A stretch of DNA of 26,630 nucleotides from an uncultured Anaerococcus sp. (GCF_943912825.1 NZ_CALTUX010000028.1:1-26630); one strand, 5' to 3'. Counted from the stretch's first letter, positions 1 through 7,272 are shown. Made by a program: numbers and translations. The notes: generated by a model from the sequence alone, not told the origin.

Positions 1-184
1 GCGTAAATTCTGCAAGTAAACGATGAAAGTATTAGAGCTTATCCCGTGAGGTCTCATTAGCGAAACAGCAGTAACAACGAATAGTGAGAAGTCAGCAGAA
101 GTCATTGTACTATCGTATACGGAACCGTACGTACGGTGGTGAGAGAGGACGGTGAATGAAATAATCATTTGCCTCTTACTCGAT
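1..184 (+). mobile_element. Group II intron 3' portion lacking its reverse transcriptase ORF (partial at window edge)
   Basis: The 3' end has the layout of bacterial group II intron domains V and VI. Around 110-142 a domain V-like hairpin pairs ACTATCGTA with TACGGTGGT, allowing G-T pairs. Next comes a domain VI-like stem (GGTGAATGA paired with TCATTTGCC, about 150-172), and the end at CTCTTACTCGAT matches the usual CTACTCGAT-type 3' terminus. The stretch at about 50-108 (GCGAAACAGCAGTAAC, GAAGTCAGCAGAAGTCA) resembles the segment that normally lies just before the intron-encoded reverse transcriptase. Here it joins domain V directly, so the ORF of well over 1 kb is missing. The 5' domains lie outside the window. 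The identification rests on remembered consensus, and the A-T and G-T changes in the domain V stem hint at decay. Confidence 0.72.
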
Positions 185-795
185 TTTTTTCGACTTCCTT
201 AATTTCTTTCGCCGTTGCGGTTACAATCCATGTCATTATCATATGTGACTACAAAAAAAGAACGCTCCTATTCGTCGCATCTTTTTTTCTTTGCTGCATA
301 ATGTTTTTCATCAATTTCTCTTCACAACTTCGTTGTTCGAGAAATTGTGAAAATCGTAAAAATTTTGCTCACAGTGTGTGTCTTTATTCTTTGCGACTAC
401 AAAAAAAGAACGCTCCTATTCGTCGCGTCGTTCTTTCCTTTCTGCATAATGTTTTTCATCAATTTCTCTTCACAACTTCGTTGTTCGAGAAATTGTGAAA
501 ATCGTAAAAATTTTGCTCACAGGTGTGTCTTTATTCTATGCGACTACAAAAAAAGAACGCTCCTATTCGTCGCGTCCTTTTTTCTTCGCTGCATAAGGTT
601 TTTCATCAATTTTCCTGTGCACTTCGTGCTTGTAAAATTGTGAAAACCGCATAAATATTGCTAGCAAAGGTATGTCTTTATCCTATGCGAGTCGAGAAAT
701 TAAATGCTCCTATTCGTCGCATTGAATTTCTCTCCCTGCATAAAGTTTTTCTATTAATTTCCTGCGTGCTTCGCACTTGTAAAATAATGAAAAAC
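185..795. repeat. Tandem array of four ~147-bp units, each with two hairpins; no gene
   Basis: Units begin at 247, 395, 542 and 689 (spacings 148, 147, 147). The first three are very similar and the fourth is diverged. Each holds hairpin A, whose 11-base loop TCCTATTCGTC is identical in all copies (266-276, 414-424, 561-571, 708-718), and hairpin B with a TTC triloop (312-347, 460-495, 607-640, about 754-786). The stems differ but still pair: the inner stem of B is ACAAC/GTTGT in copies 1-2, GCAC/GTGC in copy 3 and GTGC/GCAC in copy 4. In copy 4 the stem of A is GAGAAATT-A-AATGC against GCATT-G-AATTTCTC. At 185-246 there is a weak remnant of the tail of a further copy (TGTCATTATCATATG before GACTAC). 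I see no convincing protein gene here. Confidence 0.85.
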
Positions 796-823
796 GAGCA
801 GATATTGCTTGCAATATCTGCTC
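782..823 (-). terminator. Rho-independent terminator of rpsT
   Basis: A perfect 13-bp inverted repeat with a 2-base loop (arms 796-808 and 811-823) is followed on the minus strand by GTTTTTCATTATTTT. It lies about 65 bases beyond the rpsT stop codon and is the best terminator for that minus-strand transcript. Confidence 0.75.
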
Positions 824-830
824 TACTTTT

Positions 831-887
831 AAATGAGTGATTATCAGTAGTCATATGTCGGGATCCATTACTGATTATCACTCATTT
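831..887. repeat. 19-bp inverted repeat in the rpsT 3' region
   Basis: Arms 831-849 and 869-887 pair with one mismatch around a loop that contains GGATCC. The hairpin begins three bases beyond the rpsT stop codon and has no T-tract on the minus strand. It may be an mRNA 3'-end stabiliser, with the terminator being the next hairpin at 796-823. Confidence 0.6.
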
Positions 888-889
888 TC

Positions 890-1156
890 TTATGCGTTTG
901 CTGCGTTTAATTTTTTAGCTAATCTTGATGTTACAGATGCAACTCTGTTTTTGTGGATTACATTTTTGCTTTCTGCTTGTTTTAGCTTTTTGTCAACTAA
1001 TTTTAGTAATTCTCTAGCTTGGTCTAGTTCATTTGCTTCTATAGCTGCTTCAAACTTCTTGATGTAAGTTTTGATTGCTGATTTTCTTGACTTATTTCTA
1101 AGAGTATTTCTTTTAGCGACTTCAATTCTTTTTTGACTTGATTTAATATTTGCCAT
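890..1156 (-). CDS. rpsT: 30S ribosomal protein S20
   Basis: An 88-residue, very basic, mostly helical protein beginning MANIKSSQKRIEVAKRNTLR, the typical S20 start, and ending in the helix-rich RLAKKLNAANA tail. S20 binds 16S rRNA early in 30S assembly. Length matches the family (about 85-90). The ribosome-binding site AGAGGTG lies before the ATG. The gene is monocistronic, diverges from lepB, and has its own promoter and a two-hairpin 3' end. In many Clostridia rpsT also sits next to lepA on the opposite strand, so the context agrees. Confidence 0.96.
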   Translation of the reverse strand: MANIKSSQKRIEVAKRNTLRNKSRKSAIKTYIKKFEAAIEANELDQARELLKLVDKKLKQAESKNVIHKNRVASVTSRLAKKLNAANA

Positions 1157-1194
1157 CTATTTTCACCTCTTCTCTTTTTTTACTTGACTTATGT

Positions 1195-1223
1195 ATTCTA
1201 CCATAAACTTTCAAAAAGCTCAA
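1195..1223 (-). promoter_or_regulatory. Predicted sigma-A promoter of rpsT
   Basis: On the minus strand TTGAGC (1218-1223) and TAGAAT (1195-1200) are separated by 17 bases, and the rpsT ATG lies about 40 bases downstream of the -10 box. Confidence 0.55.
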
Positions 1224-1249
1224 GTTTTTATTATATTTTTAAGAATTTT

Positions 1250-1278
1250 TTGAGAATTGACCCCATATAGTATATAAT
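1250..1278 (+). promoter_or_regulatory. Predicted sigma-A promoter of lepB-lepA
   Basis: TTGAGA (1250-1255) and TATAAT (1273-1278) are separated by 17 bases. A GAGAGG ribosome-binding site at 1291-1296 and the lepB ATG at 1302 follow closely. Confidence 0.65.
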
Positions 1279-1301
1279 AATTCAAGGAATGAGAGGTTAT
1301 T

Positions 1302-1862
1302 ATGGAAGAGAAAAATAAAAAGAAGGATACCATATTAAGTGTGATCTGGGATTGGGTTAAAACTATTGCGGTTGCCTTGATCATAACTTTTTTTGTTAAG
1401 TTTTTTATTGTTGATGCCACTAGAGTGTCTGGGGATTCGATGTTAAATACCCTACATAGTGATGATATGCTTATGGTTAATAAGGTTGGAAAATATTTTG
1501 GTGACTATAAGAGGGGACAGATTGTTATTATTAATGCCCCAGATTATCCAAATAGATTGTATGTTAAAAGAGTTATAGGCACTCCTGGGGATACTGTTAA
1601 GCTTGAGGATGGCAAGGTCCTTATTAATGGAGAAGTACTTGAAGAAAAATATATAGCAAGTGACCATACCCTAGAAGGTCTTGCTGGTGATGAATTTATC
1701 TTAGGTAGCAATGAATACTTAGTTTTTGGGGACAATAGGGATAATTCTAATGACTCTAGAAATTTTGGTAAGATATATAAAGAAGATATTGTAGGTCATG
1801 CATTTTTAAGGTTCTATCCTTTTGCTGATGCAGGACTTATTGATAATAATCCATATAAATAA
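1302..1862 (+). CDS. lepB: Signal peptidase I
   Basis: A 186-residue type I signal peptidase of the short Gram-positive form. It has a lysine-rich cytoplasmic N-terminus and one membrane segment (about residues 17-38). The catalytic domain lies outside the membrane and cleaves signal peptides from exported pre-proteins. The nucleophile is Ser46 in SGDSM and the general base is Lys89 in RLYVKRVIGTPGD; the FGDNRDNSNDSR box is near residue 142. It is the first gene of a predicted lepB-lepA operon, with 16 bases between the genes. Placement beside lepA recalls the E. coli lepA-lepB pair, though in reverse order. Confidence 0.95.
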   Translation: MEEKNKKKDTILSVIWDWVKTIAVALIITFFVKFFIVDATRVSGDSMLNTLHSDDMLMVNKVGKYFGDYKRGQIVIINAPDYPNRLYVKRVIGTPGDTVKLEDGKVLINGEVLEEKYIASDHTLEGLAGDEFILGSNEYLVFGDNRDNSNDSRNFGKIYKEDIVGHAFLRFYPFADAGLIDNNPYK

Positions 1863-1878
1863 GATTAGTAGGAGATAT

Positions 1879-3690
1879 ATGACAAAGAGAAAAGAAAATA
1901 TTAGAAATTTTTCAATAATTGCCCATATTGACCACGGCAAGTCTACCCTGGCTGATAGGCTTATTGAAAAAAGTGAAAATATAAGCCAAAGGGATATCAA
2001 AGAGCAGATGCTTGATGATATGGAGCTTGAAAAGGAACGTGGTATTACAATTAAGCTTAAGTCTATTAAGATTCACTACAAGGCTAATGATGGCAAGACT
2101 TACGACCTTAACCTTATTGATACCCCAGGCCATGTGGACTTTAACTATGAGGTGTCTAGGTCTCTTAAGGCTTGTGAGGGAGCTATTCTTGTTGTTGATG
2201 CTAGTCAGGGGGTTGAGGCCCAAACTTTAGCTAATACTTATTTAGCTCTTGAGCAAGATTTGGAAATTCTTCCAGTTTTAAATAAGATTGACCTTCCAAG
2301 CGCTAGACCTGATGAGATTAAACTTGAGATAGAAAATCAGATTGGCCTTGATACTGATGGAATTCCAATGATTTCTGCCAAGACTGGCTTAAATATTGAA
2401 GATGTTTTAGAAGATATTGTTAAAAACGTACCTGCACCAGAAGATCATGATGATAAGCCACTTAAGGCCCTTATTTTTGATTCTTATTACGATTCTTATG
2501 TGGGAGTTGTTTGTTATGTAAGAATCTTTGAAGGAGTTGTTAGACCTGGAGATGAGATTGTCATGATGAACACTGGCAAGAAATACGAAGTCAACCAAGT
2601 TGGTTACACCACAAGGGGTAGGATTGCGACAAAGGAGCTAAGAAGTGGAGACGTTGGCTTTATAGAGGCATCTATCAAGGAAGTAAAGGATGCTAGGGTC
2701 GGTGATACTATCACAAGTGTGTCAAATCCTACAGATAAGCCACTTTCTGGCTATAAGGAAGTCCTACCAATGGTTTATTCTGGTATCTATCCTGCTGAGG
2801 GTGAATCTTTTGATAAGCTAAGAGATTCTTTAGAAAAGCTTCAGGTAAATGACGCTGCCCTTGTATTTGAGCAGGAAAATTCTCAAGCTCTTGGTGTAGG
2901 TCTTAGGGCAGGTTTCCTTGGACTTTTACACATGGATATCATTACCCAAAGGCTTGAAAGAGAATATGACCTAGATATAATCGCCACAGCACCATCAGTT
3001 ATTTATAAGATTAAGCTAAAGTCTGAAAATGAAGAGAGAGAATTACAAAATCCTAATGATTTCCCAGATCCTACAGAAATCCAATATATAAAGGAGCCAG
3101 AAACTATTTCTGAAATCATCACTCCAAAGGAATATATTGGTCAGGTAATGGATTTGGCCCAATCTAGACGTGGGGAGCTTATAAATATGACCTATATAGA
3201 TGAAAATAGGGTTTCTATTAAGTATAAGATTCCATTAAATGAGGTAATTTACAATTTCTTTGACAATCTTAAGTCAAGGACAAAGGGCTATGCTTCCCTT
3301 GATTATGAAGTAACTGGCTATAAGGTTTCAGACCTAGTTAAGCTTAATATCCTAATTAACGAACAAAATGTCGATGCCTTATCTCTAATCGTTCATAGAG
3401 ACAATGCCTATGCAAGAGGTAGGGGAATTGTTGAAAAGCTTAAGGATGAGATTCCAAGACAACAATTTGCTGTTCCAATCCAAGCGGCAATTGGTGCAAA
3501 AATTATAGCTAGGGAGACAGTAAGGGCTCTAAGAAAAGATGTTATCGCCAAATGCTATGGTGGTGATATTTCTAGAAAGAAAAAGCTTCTTGAAAAACAA
3601 AAAGAAGGTAAGAAAAAAATGCGTCAACTTGGTAATGTTGAAGTCCCACAAGAGGCCTTCCTATCAGTACTTAAGCTTGATGATGAATAA
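1879..3690 (+). CDS. lepA: Elongation factor 4 (LepA), ribosomal back-translocase GTPase
   Basis: A 603-residue translational GTPase that acts on the 70S ribosome and is thought to remodel stalled or mistranslocated complexes. Visible motifs are the P-loop AHIDHGKST (about residues 15-23), DTPGHVD (G3), NKID (G4) and the LepA-specific C-terminal end rich in Lys/Arg (GGDISRKKKLLEKQKEGKKK). I chose ATG 1879 because GGAG at 1871-1874 sits at proper spacing and the protein then begins MTKRKENIRNFSIIAHIDHG, as in the family. An in-frame ATG further upstream would overlap the end of lepB. No terminator follows other than the foldback element starting at 3704. Confidence 0.97.
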   Translation: MTKRKENIRNFSIIAHIDHGKSTLADRLIEKSENISQRDIKEQMLDDMELEKERGITIKLKSIKIHYKANDGKTYDLNLIDTPGHVDFNYEVSRSLKACEGAILVVDASQGVEAQTLANTYLALEQDLEILPVLNKIDLPSARPDEIKLEIENQIGLDTDGIPMISAKTGLNIEDVLEDIVKNVPAPEDHDDKPLKALIFDSYYDSYVGVVCYVRIFEGVVRPGDEIVMMNTGKKYEVNQVGYTTRGRIATKELRSGDVGFIEASIKEVKDARVGDTITSVSNPTDKPLSGYKEVLPMVYSGIYPAEGESFDKLRDSLEKLQVNDAALVFEQENSQALGVGLRAGFLGLLHMDIITQRLEREYDLDIIATAPSVIYKIKLKSENEERELQNPNDFPDPTEIQYIKEPETISEIITPKEYIGQVMDLAQSRRGELINMTYIDENRVSIKYKIPLNEVIYNFFDNLKSRTKGYASLDYEVTGYKVSDLVKLNILINEQNVDALSLIVHRDNAYARGRGIVEKLKDEIPRQQFAVPIQAAIGAKIIARETVRALRKDVIAKCYGGDISRKKKLLEKQKEGKKKMRQLGNVEVPQEAFLSVLKLDDE

Positions 3691-3703
3691 ATTTTTAAGT
3701 AAA

Positions 3704-3877
3704 GGGTCTGTTGCAAAATTATGAATAACTATCGTCCCATCATTAGAGGGTTCTCTTAGAAAATTTTACCTCTAAAGGCCGGTAGGCCATCTATAGCCTG
3801 CCGGCTCGTGGAGGCAAAATTTTCTTTGAGGTTCCTCTAATGATTTGGGACGATTTATTCATTCTGCAACAGTTCCC
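3704..3877. mobile_element. 174-bp foldback (MITE-like) element between convergent genes
   Basis: Almost the whole stretch is one inverted repeat. The left end GGGTCTGTTGCAAAATT pairs with a right end that reads GGGAACTGTTGCAGAA on the other strand. The match continues through ATCGTCCCA, TCATTAGAGG, AGAAAATTTT and GCCGG(T/C)AGGC to a loop near 3785-3792, with roughly four of five positions pairing. The ends resemble terminal repeats of IS6-family elements (GGTTCTGTTGCAAA-like), so it may be a non-autonomous derivative; this is an inference. No transposase gene and no clear target duplication are visible. It also serves as the 3' end of two convergent transcripts and overlaps the last codons of the anti-sigma gene. 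Confidence 0.72.
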
Positions 3878-4712
3878 TTTTGTCTCTTGCTATGCTTAGG
3901 AAGATCAAAAACAAATAGATTCCTAAGGATAAAAATGCAATGTATTTAAAATCTGTTGTTGGATAATAGGTTGTTGTATTTAATCCTTTAACTGCAATAA
4001 TTGCTAGGAAAAGTGATAGGGGACAACCCAGTAAAAATGTCTTTGTAGGTAAACTTAGAGATTTTTTTCTAAATTTTTCTAGCGCAAATATTATTAGTCC
4101 AAGCCCTATAAATCCAAGGATAGAAGCTCTTGCATAAAATCCAAAGACAAGTCTTGGGAGAAGAGTTTGGCGAACTTCTCCAGATCCGATTACCATTTCT
4201 GGCATAGAATCGTGTTTTTGGTAGAGGACAGTTTTTATCTTATCCTTATGAAAAGTTAGGGATTTTTTTGGCCTATCTTTATTAAAAAGCTCGTCATATT
4301 TTGTAGTATAGGCATCAAGGTAGATGGCATCTTCTGTGTCAGTATAATCAATCCCACTGACCTTGTCAGAAAATTCTACCGTATAGATATCATCACTCCT
4401 ATAGACTTTGTACAAGTCCTTTTCATACTCAATATGCCTTGGCATGTTTAGATAGGATATGATAAAAATGAGTATTGATCCGATAAACGAAACCACAGCT
4501 AGGGTAAAAAACCTAGTTTCTTTTTTTATCCTTTTTTCTACAAAATCTAGGGGCTTTGTATTTTCATTTTTAATTTCGATTTCATCTGTCAATAGGTTTT
4601 TGCACTTAGGGCAAGACTTTAAATGATCTTCAACAAATTTAACTGATTCTTCACTTAAAAGATTTTCCTTATATAAGGGAAGTAAATCTTTTATAATATC
4701 ACAATTATTCAT
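3855..4712 (-). CDS. Membrane anti-sigma factor with N-terminal zinc finger
   Basis: A 285-residue protein. The N-terminus has the zf-HC2 anti-sigma signature: Cys4, then LLPLY, then HLKSCPKC with His30, Cys34 and Cys37. Four membrane segments are predicted, about 68-89, 192-211, 225-243 and 256-275, leaving residues 90-190 as a probable outside sensor domain. By family knowledge, the cytoplasmic zinc-finger end would bind and hold the sigma factor encoded just upstream; the start overlaps the sigma gene by 8 bases. The last residues (about ELLQNE) and the stop codon lie inside the foldback element, so the native C-terminus was probably different. The signal sensed is unknown. Confidence 0.82.
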   Translation of the reverse strand: MNNCDIIKDLLPLYKENLLSEESVKFVEDHLKSCPKCKNLLTDEIEIKNENTKPLDFVEKRIKKETRFFTLAVVSFIGSILIFIISYLNMPRHIEYEKDLYKVYRSDDIYTVEFSDKVSGIDYTDTEDAIYLDAYTTKYDELFNKDRPKKSLTFHKDKIKTVLYQKHDSMPEMVIGSGEVRQTLLPRLVFGFYARASILGFIGLGLIIFALEKFRKKSLSLPTKTFLLGCPLSLFLAIIAVKGLNTTTYYPTTDFKYIAFLSLGIYLFLIFLSIARDKRELLQNE

Positions 4713-5187
4713 CGTTTTCCTCCACTAATATTTTTAATTTCTCCTTGGCCCTGTGGTAGACAACGCAGGCCCAGTTTTGATTTTTCTTATAAATCTCTCC
4801 AATTTCCTTAAAAGATAGGTCATTAAGTCTTAGTTTCACAACATCTTTGTAAGGATTTTCAAGACTTTCTATTGCCATATCCAAATTAGATAGATTTTCT
4901 TTGTACAATAAATCTTTTTCAAAAGATTCCAATTCCTGGTCAAAGTCTTCGATTTTATCAGTGAGTAAAAGTCTTTTGTTCTTTTTATAATAGTTGTAAT
5001 AGGTGTTTTTACCAATTTGAAAAAGATAAGATTTGACCTTGGAGTCTTCGATATTTTCAATATTTTTCATGGCCCTTATAAAGCTTTCTGAACAGATATC
5101 CTGGGCCACTTCTTTATTCTTGCATAGATATAGCAAAAATCTATACAAGTCATCAAAATATATCCTATAAATTTTTTCTATATCCAT
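4705..5187 (-). CDS. ECF-type RNA polymerase sigma factor
   Basis: A 160-residue group 4 sigma factor. Region 2 spans about residues 5-72 (FDDLYRFLLYLCKNKEVAQD, then SFIRAMKNIENI) and region 4 about 103-152 with the helix-turn-helix LSFKEIGEIYKKNQNWACVV. There is no region 1 or 3, as expected for ECF factors. A GGAGG ribosome-binding site precedes the ATG. It is followed by, and overlaps, its zinc-finger anti-sigma gene, the normal two-gene arrangement. TGTAAG and TGTCTA, 16 bases apart upstream on the minus strand, could be a self-recognised ECF promoter, but this is weak. The pair sits between lepA and hemW, which are usually neighbours. Confidence 0.92.
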   Translation of the reverse strand: MDIEKIYRIYFDDLYRFLLYLCKNKEVAQDICSESFIRAMKNIENIEDSKVKSYLFQIGKNTYYNYYKKNKRLLLTDKIEDFDQELESFEKDLLYKENLSNLDMAIESLENPYKDVVKLRLNDLSFKEIGEIYKKNQNWACVVYHRAKEKLKILVEENDE

Positions 5188-5291
5188 AGTGCCTCCTTCA
5201 TATAGTAGACAGTTTACTTAGTCATATCTTACAAAATTTTAAAATAAAATCCATTATTGTATAGTATATTTATCATGGATAAGGAGTATTT

Positions 5292-6152
5292 ATGGATATT
5301 AAAGTTGATTTTACTGATTTAGTTATAAAAACTGATAGACTTGTACTTAGAGCCTTTAGAGATTCTGATTTAGAAGATTTTTTTGAATACGCAAAAATAC
5401 CTGGACTTGGTGAAATGGCTGGTTGGCCTCATCATGAAAATCTAGATTACACTAGGGAAGTTTTAGAAAGATTTAAAAAAAATAAAAACGTCCTTGCTAT
5501 AGAAATGGATGGCAAGGTAATCGGATCTATAGTACTTCGCCCAGTGGATGAGGATTTTTATAAAGAATTTGAAGGTAAAAAGGCCAAGGAGATAGGTTTT
5601 GTATTAAGTCCTGCTTACCATAGGCAAAAAATTATGACAGAAGCTGTTAAGGCCCTTATGAAATATGCCTTTGAAGAGCTTGGTCTTGATTATATTTCTG
5701 CTGGCTATTTTAGAAATAATTTTAAGTCTAGGGATTTTCAAAAGAAACTTGGCTTTACTTATTATGGTAGCCATATTGTAAAAGTTCCTATGGGAATTTT
5801 AGCCCCAGTTCACCAAACAATTTTGACTAAAGAAGACTATAAAAACCATAAAATAGGCCATGTAGAAGAGAAAAAAACAGCAAAGGCAAGCGAAGAGCTA
5901 GTTTTAAAGTCAGAATGCGAGATAATTAAAAGATTATATTTCGAAAAGGAAAATGAATTTAGTCCAAAAAACTCAGGAAATGCTTACTATATTGTCGTGA
6001 TAGAAGGCAGGGTCAGGATTATAGCAGATGGTAAGGAATACACATATTTTCCTGCTGATGTCCTTAGGATAAAGAAGGGGTCTGATTTTAAGATAATAAG
6101 CAGATCTGCTGCTAAGCTTGTGCTGATAGAATTGACTGGTGCAAATGAATAA
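5292..6152 (+). CDS. GNAT acetyltransferase fused to a C-terminal cupin-like domain
   Basis: A 286-residue protein. Residues about 10-180 look like a RimJ/RimL-type N-acetyltransferase (TDRLVLRAFRDSDLEDFF at the start; IGFVLSPAYHRQKIMTEAV as the acetyl-CoA motif; the family's FQKKLGFTYYG near 149-159). Where relatives usually have Gly before I-M-T-E-A, this protein has Lys113, which may alter CoA binding. Residues about 205-286 have the alternating strand pattern of a small cupin (YYIVVIEGRVRIIADGKEY) but no metal-binding His-x-His. The ribosome-binding site AAGGAG is at 5281-5286. A weak promoter (TATAGT near 5260) lies in the gap divergent from the sigma gene. The substrate is unknown. The stop codon overlaps the hemW start. 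Confidence 0.78.
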   Translation: MDIKVDFTDLVIKTDRLVLRAFRDSDLEDFFEYAKIPGLGEMAGWPHHENLDYTREVLERFKKNKNVLAIEMDGKVIGSIVLRPVDEDFYKEFEGKKAKEIGFVLSPAYHRQKIMTEAVKALMKYAFEELGLDYISAGYFRNNFKSRDFQKKLGFTYYGSHIVKVPMGILAPVHQTILTKEDYKNHKIGHVEEKKTAKASEELVLKSECEIIKRLYFEKENEFSPKNSGNAYYIVVIEGRVRIIADGKEYTYFPADVLRIKKGSDFKIISRSAAKLVLIELTGANE

Positions 6153-7266
6153 GATAGGTGCCTATATTCATATTCCATTTTGTGAGAAAAAGTGTTATTA
6201 TTGCGACTTTGCAGCCTTTCCTAATCTAGAAAATTGGATTAGGCCCTATGTTTCAAATCTTGTAAAAGAAATAAATTTTTATAGGCAAAGGATGGATGTA
6301 ATCATAGATACCATCTATATTGGCGGAGGGACACCTTCTTATATAGACGCTCGACTCATTGAAGAAATAGTAGATGAAATCTATAAATTTAAGACGGACA
6401 TAAAAGAATTTACAATTGAGACAAATCCAAATTCTCTAGATAAGGAAAAGCTTGAGACCTACAAAAAGATTGGCATAAATAGAATTTCTTTAGGAGTCCA
6501 ATCCTTTGATGATAGGGTCCTTAAAAATATTGGCAGAAATCATACAAGAGAGAGAGCCCTTAGGGATATAGATTTGATTAGGGAAGCAGGATTTAAAAAT
6601 TTATCCTTTGATTTGATGTTAAACCTCCCTGGTCAAGATTTGGATTCTGTAAAAAAGGACTTGGATTTTGTAAAGAAAATTAATCCAGACCATATTTCTT
6701 GGTATTCTTTGATTCTTGACAAAGGGTCAAGGTTTTATGCCCTTGATAGGCAGGGTAAGCTTGATTTAATGGATAGTGACTTAGAAGTAGATATCTTTGA
6801 TATAATAATCGATGAGCTTGCTAAGTTAAAACTAAATAGGTATGAGATATCAAATTTTGCCAAGCAAGGCTTTGAATCACTTCATAACAAAAAATATTGG
6901 AATGGCGAGGGTTACTTTGGTTTTGGCCTTGGAGCTAGCGGCTATCTTTCAAATACCAGATATAGCAATACAAGAAATCTAGCAATTTATGATAAGTTTA
7001 TAAGAGAAAATAAGCTTCCTATTATAAATAAAGAATTTATTGATAAGGATGAGAAGGAAAAAGAATATATAATTTTTAAGCTAAGAGAGGTAGAGGGTAT
7101 AAATCTTAAGACCTTTAAGGAAAAATTTAAGGCTGACTTCTTAGAAAAATATAAAGAGTCAGTTGATAAATTTTATAGGGATGGATTTTTTGAAATATCT
7201 GATAGGATAAGCTTTACTAAGAAGGGATTTTCTCTTTCTAATGAGTTTTTCCTAGAAATAATATAA
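6145..7266 (+). CDS. hemW: Heme chaperone HemW (radical SAM; HemN-like)
   Basis: A 373-residue radical SAM protein. Cys13, Cys17 and Cys20 in FCEKKCYYCDF bind the 4Fe-4S cluster, followed by GGGTPSY. The C-terminal region has the HemW-type fold with a winged-helix-like end. HemW inserts or carries heme and does not perform the HemN coproporphyrinogen oxidation; older annotations call it oxygen-independent coproporphyrinogen oxidase-like. I prefer ATG 6145, which overlaps the GNAT-cupin stop by 8 bases and suggests translational coupling; a GTG at 6139 is also in frame. In Firmicutes hemW normally follows lepA and precedes hrcA. The hrcA side is preserved here and the lepA side is not. Confidence 0.93.
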   Translation: MNKIGAYIHIPFCEKKCYYCDFAAFPNLENWIRPYVSNLVKEINFYRQRMDVIIDTIYIGGGTPSYIDARLIEEIVDEIYKFKTDIKEFTIETNPNSLDKEKLETYKKIGINRISLGVQSFDDRVLKNIGRNHTRERALRDIDLIREAGFKNLSFDLMLNLPGQDLDSVKKDLDFVKKINPDHISWYSLILDKGSRFYALDRQGKLDLMDSDLEVDIFDIIIDELAKLKLNRYEISNFAKQGFESLHNKKYWNGEGYFGFGLGASGYLSNTRYSNTRNLAIYDKFIRENKLPIINKEFIDKDEKEKEYIIFKLREVEGINLKTFKEKFKADFLEKYKESVDKFYRDGFFEISDRISFTKKGFSLSNEFFLEII

Positions 7267-7272
7267 TATTTC

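Noticed and set aside
169..643. Plus-strand reading frames of about 100 codons across the repeat array
   Set aside because: They are made of the repeated units themselves, have no ribosome-binding sites, and the start at 169 lies inside intron domain VI.
247..795. A CRISPR array, suggested by the regular repeats
   Set aside because: The units are 147-148 bases with no alternation of short identical repeats and unique spacers; the whole unit is repeated and folds into two hairpins.
678..881. A 67-codon minus-strand frame over the fourth repeat copy
   Set aside because: It runs through the rpsT terminator hairpins and its composition reflects the stems; it has no ribosome-binding site.
1822..1878. 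An upstream ATG for lepA
   Set aside because: It overlaps the end of lepB, has no ribosome-binding site and adds residues not found in the family; ATG 1879 follows GGAG at good spacing.
3696..3885. A target-site duplication around the foldback element
   Set aside because: The 8 bases on each side do not match; only AAA on the left mirrors TTT on the right, which extends the palindrome instead.
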